In this document: piece after piece, positions 34,101-44,397 of the stretch
How the letters are laid out: each line of letters starts with the position of its first letter
How positions within the stretch are numbered: position 1 is the stretch's first letter
NCBI GenBank assembly: GCA_024500155.1
Contig: CM044879.1
Span: 23,430,572 to 23,494,571, forward strand
Reading direction: 5' to 3'
Source of the DNA: Chenopodium formosanum
Taxonomy: Eukaryota > Streptophyta > Magnoliopsida > Caryophyllales > Amaranthaceae
DNA length: 64,000 bases
Program-made: the position numbers and the translations under genes
Notes under the pieces: generated by a model
What the model was told of the DNA's origin: nothing
What the model saw: only the letters and a program-made list of their open reading frames with translations
Databases searched by the model: none

Positions 34101-37100
34101 CCAGTCCTTATTACTAAGTATTTACTTTAGGAAGGCAACCTAATCACAAATTTTAAAGGTTCGTTTGGCATTGTTGTGGTTTTCTGTTTTTGGTTTTTGT
34201 TGTATAAAAGTATATGATATATGTCACATAATTAATCAAAAATTAATTAAACTTATTAAAATCATAATAATTTTGAAAACTGACAACAAAAAAGTGGAAA
34301 CACCTTTTTCTTATTTCCTGTTTTTGGTTTTTAGTTTTCAAAAAAACAGGAAACTGAAAACCAAAAATGATGCCAAACAAGCACTAAACTTTAAGTTTTT
34401 GTTTGTAATCTTTCCTTTCTTTCCCTGAATTCATCAACAAATATTGTTTCTATCTCACATTTTTTCTTAATGAATAAATAACAAAGGAAAAATTGAAAAG
34501 AATAATCACCCCTTTGTTCGATCTACTCACAACAATCCAACTTTTACAAAATCTAGAAATAATCCCACCTTTAAATCCTATCTTCTCAAAATATTCCCTT
34601 GTCCAGTTTTCTTAAGTCGGTAACCGATTAAAGAAAGTGACTTGCCACATGTTGCCTTCTAATTTGTCCTACATTTTAAAATAAATAATAAAACAAAAAA
34701 AATGATATTCAGCATCCCCTTTCCCAGCCCCAGCCTAAACCAGCACCACCCCCCCCCCCCATGGCTACCCCCCTTCCATGTCAGAGCTTGTTTTGTCGGG
34801 GTAGGGTTTTCACGGGGTGGGGGTTATGGGATGGGAGTGGGTTTCTGGGTGGGGAATTTCAGGATGGGGGTGGGTCTCTGGGTGAAGAATTTCAGGATGG
34901 GGGTCGGTTTCTGGGTGGAAAATTTCAGGGTGGGGGTGGGGTTTCAGGGAGGGTAGGCAGGTGGTGTTGGGGCTACCGAGGAAGGGGGTGGGGCTGCCGG
35001 GGAAGGGGATGGGGCTTTGGGAAAGGGAAAGGCCAGACAACTTTAAGGTTGTGTTAATTTTAAATGCTTGAGATGACCCATGTGAAACCTGAGGAGTTTA
35101 TCCTATGCAATGGCTAATAAGGTGATTGATTCCGATAGCATCTTTGATTAGCTAATTTGGCCCCTTGACTTGTGACCATATCTAGGATGTTGGTAGTTGC
35201 CTTGGAAGTTACTTGTATGACTTACGGCTTCGTAAACCATATATGAGGAAAGACCCTCGGAATTGAGCATTGAATAAGTGCTTCGCAATAGAAAAAATCC
35301 AAAACTAGTTGTGCAATATGTCACGTCTTTAGCATTTTGAGAAGAGATGTGGGTTAGACACTTTAGAAACCCTCACAAAAGCACACTCATCCTTTAGAGT
35401 GATCTAAGGGTTTATGCTAAAAACAATCATGATTCCTACAAAAGTGAACACAAATATTGCTAGGTTTCACCTTCTTTCTCTCTAAGTTTTAGTTTACTTG
35501 CTTGAGGACAAGCAACAGTATAGGAGAAGTTGATGAGCGGCATTTATGGCAAGCAACTATTTCATTTGGTTGTTTAAAGTTTAGGTGATGAATAAAATTG
35601 CGTGGCCTGTCCATATAATTCTAGGTTAAAAATATTAAGTTCACGCATCAAAGACACTAAATTTCAGTTTCCAAAGAGCCTAACGTGCATGATCCATATT
35701 TCTAAGCCAAAAGGTTGATAACACTTTTCCAAGAAAAAAGAGAAAAGGGCAGTAGATGAGTGCATCACTATTCTGAGACATATAAGGCTGTTACTGAATG
35801 ATGTTGCTCAAAGATAACAAATCTTCTTTTAATCATCAAGTCAAATTGTCACTCAGCAAAGATGTAAATCTTAGATATAAACTTAAAGTTTGACTAACAT
35901 TCAAATTACTCATAAAAACAAATAGAATAAGAAGCCAGAACAAATAAAAGAGATAACAAAGCCTAGAACTGTGAAGACTTCAACATACCACACTTCCAAT
36001 TTTTGCGTATTCTTCTTTTGAAACAAGTTCAACATGAGCTCCAACTAAGCGTTCAACTAACAGATTGCCAGTTAAACCTGGATCCTTATCCAAAAGAGCC
36101 TGGCACCAAAAGCTTCGAGATAAATTAACAATAATATAAATAAAAAAAAAAACCAAGATTAAAGCATATTTCAATTGAATTGGCAAACCTTGGAGGTACG
36201 TAGTATAAGAAAACAGTCAAGATTCAGATACTTAGCAGCCACTGCAGTTGCACGACAGTGGTTACTCTGGATACCGCCAATTGATATAATACAATCAGCA
36301 CCCTGTGCCACTGCATCTGCCATCAAAAACTCCAGCTTTCTTACCTTGTTACCACTCAACTGCATACCTGAGAGATCATCACGCTATAAAAAAAAATAAA
36401 TAAATAAATAAATAAAATAAAATAAAATTATAGATGTTCTTGTCAGATCAAATGGTTTATGTGTGATTTCAAAACAGAACAGAATTTACAGACGAAGAAA
36501 AGGGGAATAGGAGAATATCAACTAAACTTTGGTGGTTGAAGTTGGGGAATTACAAAAGAGTAAACTTCCATCCACTATATATTGATGCTAGGGTTGACAA
36601 AGAAAACAGACTAAGCCTGCCCTGAAGAAAGAGTTGAATCAGTAACTGCCTTATGAAGCAGGAACACAACCAAATTTGCTAGACATACGTTATAATATCA
36701 TTACTTTGGCATTGGTAGTCCTAATCATTCACTATAAATAAAGTTTAAAAGCTTCAAGGGGATAACGTCTTCTTAGTAAGGCATATATGAAAAGCTCAAT
36801 AACTGTATTCACCACGCATGTACATACCCATCTTAGAAGAATTACTGGACTTCATAAGAGAAAGAAAAACTAAACATTATAGGTTGGATGTTTTAAAGTT
36901 AACTGATTATTTCTTACAAGCTTATAATGAATATTATCCCATACATGGTATGTTTCACATGCTGCAGTACAATTAACTAAGAAAAAAAATTCCTGTATTT
37001 AGCTTCCAGAATGACTATGATACAGGACTAGTGAGTGTATAAAGTGGAAGGTTAATGACTATTTTTTACAGTCAAATTGACTAATCAAGTCATTGCCTTA

Positions 37101-38944
37101 AAGGTAGAGGCTATATAAAACCATAGGTGACATTCATATTCATGCAAAGGATTTGTTGAATGTTTTAAGGTAGAGGTGTCCATATGTAAAACCATCGGAG
37201 AGATTTATATTTTCCTAAAATAGTCAATGAGATAGAAGGAAAAATAGAGAGTTCCTTTATCTATATTACAGTATACCATTGGAAGAAGAATCAATCAAAG
37301 CATTAATCCCATAAATAGGGTCGGCTACATGAACCAAAATTGGTTATTCCGTGTGGTCATCCACAAAAATCTTTTGTGGATAAGGACCATAATATCAAAA
37401 CCACCGATAGCAATAGCTGCCGTTAGCTTACCACCAAGGAATTCATACTATGTTAAAGATCTTGAAGACTTGAATATATAATGATAGATTGGATTAAGTT
37501 CACATCAATCCAAGCCTCATCGCTTTTACCCCTGCCATGGTGAGGAGATCACTCACCAAAATCAATAATATGTATATATGTGTGTGTACTGTACCAAAAG
37601 AGATTGATTACACCAATATAGCCACTATAAATGATGGTCTCACATTAGAATTACTATTACACATGGTCAAAAGAGCACATGATGCAAATTAGATCATAAC
37701 AAGATGATAATTCTTAGATTGGTCCACCTTATCAGAAGCTATTAATTTCAACTTAACACGCTTGTCACTATATAATTTTATTTTATTTATAGAGAAAAAG
37801 GGTAGAAAATGATTAGGAAAATTTGTCAATGTTCCACTCTTAACAAAAAATCGAGCACTATGATAATTTATCTAAAAATAGACGCCTTTTAGCCAGCTTG
37901 CTGAGTTACTATGGATAAATGGTAATATAGTTTATCCGAAGGCTACTTTTGCCCATGATTTTTTAGTAAAGAAGCATGATAACTAAGCAATAAAGGAAAA
38001 TCGACAATCATGGTGGCAAAGGCGGCATATAAATGATTATAAGACTCCTATAAAGAAATGGGCACTGAAGAACCAAAGCCATCATTCCAACAAATATAAA
38101 TTAGTATGCCATTACTTTGGCTTTTTCAAAATTACCAAGGACTAAATAAAGATGGCTATCTGAATTATGTCCATTCCCTATTCATCATACAGTACCAGGC
38201 AGTGATTACATGTCATATTCAATGCGAAACAACGGGTAATTGAATGAGTAAGGTTGCATACATCCAACCCCCTTCAATGGCATGGACAATCACCTCTGAC
38301 ACTGGGATAATATTAGGTTATAGTTCCGGTTTTCTAATTAACAAAAAAAAAATTAATTCTCTTTTGCTTCACCAACCAATCCAAGTAAATTTCATCAAAC
38401 AATTTACAAATTTTAATAACCCATGAATCCAAACAAAACAACCCCAGATGCCAATCAACCTAATTAATCACAATATTCACCAAAACAATCCTAAAAACTA
38501 TAAATTAAAGCAGAGAAACAATAAAATTAGAAAGAACAAAAAAAAGACAATACCTTCAACCAAACTTCAGTATTGGGAGGTAGATTAGGGAGATTCCATT
38601 TGTGAATTGGGGTAGGAAGCTGCAAAATATGTGATAAAAGTAAATTACACAATACAATCATGTGATCAAAGTAAACCCAATTACACAATATAATCAAAAA
38701 AAAGGGAGAAAGTGAGTACATGTGCAAGAGAGAAAGTATGAGAAGGAAGGGGGGAAAGATGAGTGGCCCAAGTAGGAGGATCGTAAGGTTGCTTAGCGAG
38801 GAAGCCGAAGGCGGTGTTGGTGTTGGTGTCGGAAGCCATGGGATTAGAGCAGAAGATGCGGTGCTGCTGTGTATGAAGGTGGTTGCGAGTGGCTTTGATG
38901 ACTCCGACCTGAATTAGAGCTGATGGTGCAGCTACTACAAACAT
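24885..38944 (-). CDS. D-CDES: D-cysteine desulfhydrase / ACC deaminase-like PLP enzyme
   Basis: Fold-type II PLP enzyme that splits D-cysteine into pyruvate, H2S and ammonia; the family also includes ACC deaminases. Exons (minus): 38720-38944, 38554-38619, 36189-36383, 35989-36099, 33551-33642, 32384-32476, 27708-27765, 27505-27618, 25809-25906, 24885-25089. They join in frame to 418 codons, the usual plant length, and all splice sites are GT-AG. The PLP-binding Lys is about K110 in SGNKVRKLEF. GGIQSNHCRATA follows, then PVGGSNSLGT, ACGSGGTIAG and HTGGLLGLFD near the C-terminus (DGVGKMF). Residues 1-35, rich in Arg/His/Ser, look like an organelle transit peptide, and Met36 (MASDTN) could give a cytosolic form. 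Its introns carry many transposon pieces, but no coding defect is visible. Plant homologues with this layout are usually D-cysteine desulfhydrases; substrate is inferred. Confidence 0.93.
26551..27456. mobile_element. Non-autonomous Mutator-like element in intron 8
   Basis: It has terminal inverted repeats of about 110 bases. The left end starts GGAAAAATTGCTCCCATTAA and the right end, reversed, GGAAAATTGCTTCCATTAA. The flanks are a 9-bp duplication with one mismatch (CAAATAAAA at 26542-26550, TAAATAAAA at 27457-27465). Long TIRs and a 9-bp duplication are Mutator features. The interior is strongly strand-asymmetric: CCACCACC-rich on the left and GGGG-rich on the right. No transposase is present. 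The open frames at 26656-26997 and 26924-27313 reflect composition. Confidence 0.85.
27987..28221. mobile_element. Stowaway-like MITE in intron 6
   Basis: It has a left end ACTCCCTCTTGAAATATACT and a right end AATGGGAGGAAGTA. The TIRs are diverged, the size is about 235 bases, and there is no coding capacity. It belongs to the CTCCCTCC-type family seen several more times in the window. Confidence 0.6.
28225..28548 (-). pseudogene. LINE relic (reverse-transcriptase zinc-binding region)
   Basis: The minus-strand translation contains LCLLVRTEETKYHMFMSF, resembling the Cys-rich segment after LINE reverse transcriptase. It also contains WLIWLERNNMFSVARSLLW, resembling the W-x-x-R-N-N block near the end of that domain, followed by YLASIWLMYLG. 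Stops occur throughout. It is a decayed fragment sitting in intron 6. Confidence 0.45.
28551..28927. mobile_element. hAT-like MITE in intron 6
   Basis: The left end GGCGGTGTTTGTTTAATGGG pairs, with divergence, with a right end that reversed reads GGGGCTTTTGTCATAAGGG. The interior is purine-rich on the left and pyrimidine-rich on the right, so the transcript would fold back. No coding capacity. No duplication was verified. Confidence 0.5.
29909..30213. mobile_element. Stowaway MITE in intron 6
   Basis: It starts CTCCCTCCGTCCCCTTTTGA and ends with the complement of the same sequence (TCAAAAGGGGACAAAGGGAG). It is flanked by TA on both sides (29907-29908 and 30214-30215). This is the Tc1/mariner-type Stowaway signature. 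It is 305 bases long with no coding capacity. Confidence 0.9.
30290..30571. mobile_element. Foldback MITE with purine/pyrimidine arms in intron 6
   Basis: The ends CTTTGTTTGGATAG (left) and CCATCCAAACAAAG (right) are inverted repeats of the TTTGTTTGG type seen in hAT and Harbinger MITEs. The left arm is almost all purine (GGAAGGAAAGGAAGGGG) and the right arm its complement, so the element can form a long hairpin. The superfamily is not settled. Confidence 0.65.
30755..31012. mobile_element. Stowaway-like MITE in intron 6
   Basis: It starts CTTCCTCGGTTTAATATTAG, ends GACCGGAGGAAG, and is flanked by TA on both sides (30753-30754, 31013-31014). About 258 bases and non-coding. A pure A-run of over 30 bases follows at about 31078-31110. 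Confidence 0.7.
34156..34387. mobile_element. hAT-like MITE in intron 4
   Basis: Its inverted ends are GGTTCGTTTGGCATTGTTG on the left and, reversed, AGTGCTTGTTTGGCATCATT on the right. The interior is AT-rich with mirror-like TTTTGGTTTTT and AAAACCAAAAA arms. Non-coding, about 230 bases. Confidence 0.65.
34480..35045. mobile_element. GC-rich Mutator-like fragment with a 36-bp minisatellite (intron 4)
   Basis: The left part (GGAAAAATTGAAAAGAATAATC) resembles the start of the Mutator-like element at 26551, but no matching right end is seen. At 34822-34945 a G-rich unit of about 36 bases, containing TTTCAGGATGGGGGTGGG, repeats three to four times. Translated, it gives a 12-residue repeat (NFRMGVGFWVE-like) that no family explains. 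The C-run at 34750-34760 and G-runs make both strands appear open. I take this as a truncated element and not a gene. Confidence 0.5.
35046..35560 (+). mobile_element. 3' tail and LTR start of an Athila/Tat-type element (intron 4)
   Basis: The phrase CTTGCTTGAGGACAAGCAA at about 35490-35510 is the near-universal end of the non-coding tail of these elements. It is followed by a decayed polypurine tract (TATAGGAGAAGT) and TGATGAGCGGCATTTATGGC at 35531. The last sequence is the LTR start shared with the LTRs at 10374-11993 and 12280-13809. Upstream sequence is untranslated tail. The rest of the LTR fades after about 35560. Confidence 0.75.
36384..36430. repeat. (AAAT)n microsatellite next to a splice acceptor
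   Basis: AAATAAATAAATAAATAAAT followed by AAAAT units, immediately upstream (on the gene strand) of the acceptor of exon 3 of the desulfhydrase gene. On the gene strand it provides a long T-rich tract. Confidence 0.8.
37284..37376 (+). repeat. RTE/SINE-like 3' fragment (copy 1, intron 2)
   Basis: The phrases TTAATCCCATAAATAGGGTC, GGCTACATGAACC and TTATTCCGTGTGGTCATCCA recur at 50978-51066 with small differences. GGGTCGGCTACATGAA is a common 3' phrase of plant RTE-type LINEs and derived SINEs. There is no tail or target duplication. Confidence 0.5.
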
Positions 38945-39404
38945 TTGTGAATTGTGATGTGCATCACACTAAAGAGAGGTTGATCACTTGATGCGCATTT
39001 ACAGTTTTTTGTATTTTTACCCGTACTTTTTTAGGGAGTTAGCCAGGGTTAAGTATTGGCGCATAGCTGCTAACATGTAAATAGCAGCTACACGACAAAA
39101 GAGTAATGAATTTTTTTGTCTTTCTAGTGGTATAAATATTATACCACTGTTACCTATAATGGTTATAAATAGTACTATTAAAACAATCTATATTATAATA
39201 GTATAAATTACATGTATAATAGTATATTAAAAATACCACTGTGAGTATAATGGTGCATTAAAAGTACCACTGAAACGATAAAAACTCTAAAAAATTATGT
39301 GAATTTACAAGTTAACCCTCCTATATACATTCCAAATCAATAGCAGCTATGCGCCTAGTTGCACTCGTTAACCTCCGTCCCTCAATGACTGACACGTAGT
39401 GGTG
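38945..39404. other. Upstream region of the desulfhydrase gene
   Basis: This lies 5' of the desulfhydrase start on the minus strand. No convincing TATA box close to the start was found. From about 39115 the sequence becomes low-complexity, with repeated TATACCACTG / TATAATAGTATA phrases. Confidence 0.35.
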
Positions 39405-40500
39405 TCAGTCGGGTTTACGATTCGGTTTATTGGTTTGTAATGGGTCATTTTATAACGGGTTAGATTCATTATCGGATCAGTTCGGGTCGGTTCGGTTCGG
39501 TATTTTTATTACAGTTTCTTTCTGAGACGGATCCTAATAGGGTTGGGTTGTTATCGGTTCAGATCATTATCGATTCGGATAAAACTCGATCTATTTAATA
39601 ACGAGTTTGGTTCAAAACAAATCGGAAATAATAAAGACTTAAACAAGTTACAATAATCAAGTAATGAATTAGAACGAGTCGAGTTGTAAACTTGTAATTT
39701 GTCGGATCATAAACACGTTATATTTTATTTTATATTTTTTTGAAACATCATGAACACGTTATATACTTATAGTAATAATGATTACTTTATTAGTTGTATA
39801 CTTATATTTATATTTTGTTTTCAAGTTACTAATTTACATAATTTTCATTGGTCGCTCAATAAAAACACGGATTGCAATCCAAACCCTTCAAAAAAATAAT
39901 CTCACAACTGTTGATTAAACATATCTTTAATCTAATGCCTCACATTCACCTCCCCAAAATCACTGCCCAAGCTAAATTCAAACCCTAAAATCCTCATATC
40001 TCATTTCTCACACTCACCTGTAGTGCTTTAGGAAAAACACTTTCCCTCGCTCTTAATTTTCTATCATTAAGGGTTACAGACTTACGGGATATAAATGGTT
40101 CGATCATAACCGGTTACGAGTTGTAAACGGTTCGGTCATAACAGGTTTTGGGTTATAAACGGTTCAATCTTAACCAGTTACGAGATGTAAAAAATTTGGG
40201 TTTATTGGGTTTTTGTCGAGTTTAAACGGTTTTGGTTTACAATGGGTCGGGTTGCTATCGAGTTCAAAAGTACTCGGTTCGGGTTGTTCTCGGTTTCGGG
40301 TTGTATTTGTTCGGTTTGATAACAGATACGGTTCATTAACGGTTCTCAAACATTCTGATCAATTCAGTTTCAAGTTTTTAAAAAACGGGTCGGGTCGGTT
40401 ACGGTTTTAAAATAACAAGTTCTTAACGGTTCGGTTCATTTCGACACAGTTCGGAACGGTTCAGATTCACTAGTTCAGGTCGGTTTTTGACAGCTCTACT
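39405..40500. repeat. GGTTCGG / AACGGTT degenerate minisatellite region
   Basis: It has two blocks (39405-39610 and 40085-40500) packed with GGGTCGGTTCGG, AACGGTTCGG and TAACCGGTTACGAG-like units, around a plainer AT-rich middle. The ends (GTGGTGTCAGTCGGGTTTA left; ACCTGAACTAG and TGACAGCTCTAC right) hint at inverted termini of the hAT-like TAGAGCTGTCA type. The open frame at 40213-40410 is a by-product. Confidence 0.5.
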
Positions 40501-41529
40501 AACACGCTAAAAAAACAATTTTTTTAAAAAAAAAACTAATTTTGAGCTCGGACGTCCAGACGATATTCTGAGTTACTACATTATTTTCATGATACAAATT
40601 TTTAATAATACGAAGTATTAAATTTTGGGTAATGATATTTGTAACACCCCCGATTTACTAACCAATAATAAATAAGAATTAAAGGAAAAATAAACAACCT
40701 TTAAATAAAATTGCGGAAGCATACACCTAAATCAGAGGTATTACCGCCACACTTGACAACCTATCAAGTGTTAAGGCTTACAAAAGCGTAGGTTTGGGTA
40801 GTCTTAAAAAGGGCATATAGGACAGATGATTTTTTTCTATGTGCATTGTAATTCAATCCTTTGGTGCTATGTATTTTTGAATGTAGTGATTATGCAAGTT
40901 ATATTTAATTGTATATGTTTTATATAATCGTGCAAATTGGGGCGTTGTGATCACCTAGAGTCATGTAAGGATTAAAGAATACAATATAATATAGATCAAT
41001 TTGTGATGATTTGTGCAATGTAATAGGTATATATGAATGATCATTATGTCAAGCATGTACTTATGTGACTGTGAATTGTTTATGCTTATTTAATGATATA
41101 ATTTAATTGGTGCTTTGGGTTATTAGTAAGGTCTACATTTCTATTATTTGATATATGCTTCAGTTTTTGCAACCAATGAGTGTTTATTTGAGAAACCTTA
41201 TGATCGAATTAGGAATATACTTGGAGAATTGATGAAAGATTTGGTGATGATAAACTACGTGAGAGGAGTGTATGAATTTTGCTTTGATCAAGCCGCCATA
41301 CTTTAAAAAGAGTGGAGACCTTGCTTTTCTGTAGAACTAGGTAGTGAAAGATAAGTTTTTGTTGCCTTGAATTGCCATGAGAATTTGAGGAGCCGCATAA
41401 ACTTGGTGAAAAGAAAATAGAGACACGATTCGTGAGACAATTGACTTTCGTTGGGAGAATTTGAAAACCAAGTTGGAGAGAAGAAAATTTTGAGGAGCCC
41501 ATGGATTCATAAACGTGGAAATATTAATC
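40501..41529. other. Old repeat sequence with an LTR-like start
   Basis: TGTAACACCCCCGATTTACT at 40640 matches the TGTAACACCCC start of chromovirus LTRs. The following ~160 bases resemble such an LTR body. Its other end was not found. 40860-41520 is AT-rich without a recognised domain. Confidence 0.4.
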
Positions 41530-42130
41530 AAGCCTTTTGGGTTAATTAATGTATTAACAATCATTATTGATTTAATGAATAGGGTGTTACATGACTACAG
41601 TAGTTCGATAAATTTATACTTGAAGAGTGAGGAGAATTATAATGGACATTTGAGGATTCTGTTGACATTTTAGGGACGACTTTTAATATGCTCAGTTTTC
41701 GAAGTGTGAGTGTTATTTATGAGAGTAAGTTTCATTTTTGGGACAAAAATTCAAGTGGTGAGTAAGTGGCCTATACCTAACAATGTGACCGATATAAGGA
41801 GTTTATTAGGATTAGTATTTAAGGAGGTTTGTGAAGGACTTTTGAGGATTGCTGTATATACCTTGATGAAAGAGAGTTAGTTTGAGTGGGATGAGAAGTG
41901 TAAACACGTCTTTTAACTCTTAAAGAATATTTAATCGTTGCACTTGAAGTTTATACTAGTATTTCCAAAAATGAGTTGTGGTGTGTGTTGCAACAAAATG
42001 GGAAAATGATAATGCTTCTTGCCAAGACAAATCTTATAAGACCAATTTCCCTACCATGATTTTGAGATTGCGTATATATTGTTTACATTGAAGATTCATT
42101 CGAAATATAGTCTCTTTGTAAGATTTTTAC
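41530..42130 (+). pseudogene. Heavily decayed chromovirus-type Gypsy reverse transcriptase/RNase H
   Basis: Translation in shifting frames gives KPFGLINVLTIIIDLMNRVL (family KMPFGLTNAPATFMDLMNRVF). It is followed by a damaged catalytic region, then GHLRILLTF, VVSKWPIPNNVTDIRSLLGL, FEWDEKCKHVF and a CCNKMGK segment in the place of VLMQNGK. The order is right for RT to RNase H. Many stops and indels make this one of the oldest elements here. Confidence 0.7.
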
Positions 42131-42587
42131 AGATCTTAATAGCCTTAGGTTGTTGGCTAAGGAGAGCTAAAGGGATTATTGAATGCCATGTGAATTGAAC
42201 TGGTTATATTTGAGAAAATTATAGTGAAGCAGGTTGAGAAAAAATCATTGCATAAAGAAGAGATGAAAGAGAAGTGCCTAATTATGTTATTGAGGTGAGT
42301 TACGGGGGCGTAACTCTTTTCTTAAAGAGGGTTAGAATACGGTGTAATTCCACACTTTTTACCTCATTTATGCTATTTATTGCTTAAGTTTGTAGGATTT
42401 TGCTTAATATTATACATTATTATTGTGTTTACATGCAATTTAAATATGTAAACCTTGGCCAAGTACGAACTTATTGAGTATAAATTTCAATTTGTTGAGT
42501 ATACATGTTGAGAAGCAAGCAATTTACAGCAATACAAAACACACAAGTTTGAATAATTTTGAGGAGATATGGTTTTTGGGTAAAGTT

Positions 42588-42830
42588 TCGAGGGCAAAAC
42601 TTCTTTTAAGATGAGTAGATTGTAATCCACCATATTTTCAACTTAATTATGAGTTAAAAAGGGTAATTATTCAATACCCCTAATATTTTTATTTACTCTA
42701 ACTATATATTTTATTAAGATTGTTTTGGTTCTTTTAAATCTACATGTTATTTATCTACTTTATGTTTCGAGAACGAAACTTGTTTTAAGGAGGGTAGATT
42801 GTAATAACCGAATATTTTATGATTTAATAT
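42588..42830 (+). repeat. Two copies of a Gypsy polypurine tract / LTR start
   Basis: GTTTCGAGGGCAAAACTTCT (42586-42605) and TTTCGAGAACGAAACTTGTT (about 42765) are the same sequence, diverged. The second is followed by AAGGAGGGTAGA and TGTAATAACCG (42800). This matches the chromovirus 3' end, where FxxGRGRxxF-region sequence and a polypurine tract precede the LTR. The first copy leads into TGTAATCCACC (42620). The LTR body is not clearly preserved. Confidence 0.6.
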
Positions 42831-43974
42831 ATTATGTTTTATAAAAAAATAGTTATTTTTATTTATTAAATAACTTTTCTAATCTCATATTTTTAATTTA
42901 GAGTTCGGAAAGTTTTAAAACCCTATTTTATTTAAATATGACTCTACAATCATAAACTATTTTAAACCCTATAAATATTCTTAACCCTCAAAAGATATTA
43001 TTAAAAAAAAATGTAAAAGGGAGGAAAGCCGCAACCGTTTTCCAATTGCCGTGAGATGTGCTAATCAATCCCAAATTTGTTTCTTCTTATAAACTTTTAT
43101 TTCATTATCTAATATCCATTATCTTGACTATGGATTTAAATGATGATGACTTATATTGTGAGATCAATATAGAAGCTGCTGCAAATTGCAACATCAGTTG
43201 ATCTAACTTTGCCTTGAATATTGTCGTTTCATTGTGCTATGTCGAAGGTAATCACAGTGACACACTCGGAGTCGTTTGATAGTATTTTGGTTGTATTGCT
43301 TATTATGTGTAATCTCACGAAATTTTGGGATGCTTGTATTATATTACGTATTATTATGTGTGATATGATTTATAATTTATACTCTGTATTAGTATTTGAG
43401 GATTCTGTTGACATTTTAGGGACGAAGCTCTATAAGAGTGTCTCTAATAAAGGACCACCTCAATCAATCTTTACCGTCTTGTAACTAGCTTTTCCTTGTT
43501 TTCTCCTCATCGAATGAGGCATTTCTTGCATAATGATGAGATTGAAGTCAATCTTTCTTATTTGCTTATTAATAACTATATCACAAAGTATAATTCTTTT
43601 AAGTTAAGAGTACAAATTAAGGTACTTATACCATTTATTAAAAAAATTTCCATTATGGTGAGATTGAAGAGAGAGAATGTATAATGAGGTATGGTAAAAG
43701 TAGGATAGAGAAAGTTCATGATCAAACTTTTTTGGGCAACCATTAGGGTAATAAAATGTGAGTGGTCATGAACTTTGGTCGTTGGTGAAGTGGGATAGAG
43801 AATAATAATAAACAATTTCATGACCAATTTTTTTGGTCATCCAATGACCTTGCTCTTAGTGTAACGGTATAATAATTGGTTGTAACATACTGGTACTTAT
43901 TAATGACTATTGTGATACAATTAAAACCTAATACTAAGTCAAGTTATGTGGTTTCCATCACCTTTATTGTTATA
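42831..43974. other. Repeat-like spacer
   Basis: No gene is called. 43394-43425 repeats exactly 32 bases of the decayed reverse transcriptase at 41648-41679. 43440-43860 has ends of the type TCTAATAAAGGACCACC and GGTCATCCAATGACCTTGCTC. These could be a Tourist-like MITE, but the inverted match is short. Confidence 0.35.
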
Positions 43975-44227
43975 CTTCCTCCGTTCTATTAATATTGCAA
44001 CAAGGAGGAAATTACGCATCCCAATTTAATGCTAAATATCTATAATTGTGTAAGAGTAAAAATTATAAAAAGTTGATATTGTGAAAGTATTTTATGCGAT
44101 TAATCCAACAAGATCACACATGACTATATTTTAATTTGCTTAACGTATAAATCATATTATATGGTCAAACAAGAGTGATAAATAGATCAAAAAGTCGATT
44201 GTTACAATATTAACAAAACGGAAGAAG
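43975..44227. mobile_element. Stowaway-like MITE
   Basis: It starts CTTCCTCCGTTCTATTAATA and ends ATTAACAAAACGGAAGAAG, an imperfect inverted repeat. TA flanks both sides (43973-43974, 44228-44229). 253 bases, non-coding. Confidence 0.8.
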
Positions 44228-44397
44228 TACTAAATTATCATTATTTCCTTGTTATGTAACAATATTCCCTTTTAAACTCCTTATAGAGTATACATACCCA
44301 TTATAAAAATGTTTTAATTAATATAAAACTTTCACTAGATGGAAAATAGAGCGATTAAAATAAAACACAAATTTTTGTATGCGGCTGGCCACATGGT

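Noticed and set aside
34702..35057. Open frames on both strands with a 12-residue repeat
   Set aside because: They are produced by the G-rich minisatellite in an intron; no start context, family or splice support.
41583..41592. GGGTGTTACA as the 3' end of an LTR starting TGTAACACCC at 40640
   Set aside because: The bases belong to a reading frame encoding NRVL in the DLMNRVF region of reverse transcriptase, so the match to an LTR end is accidental.
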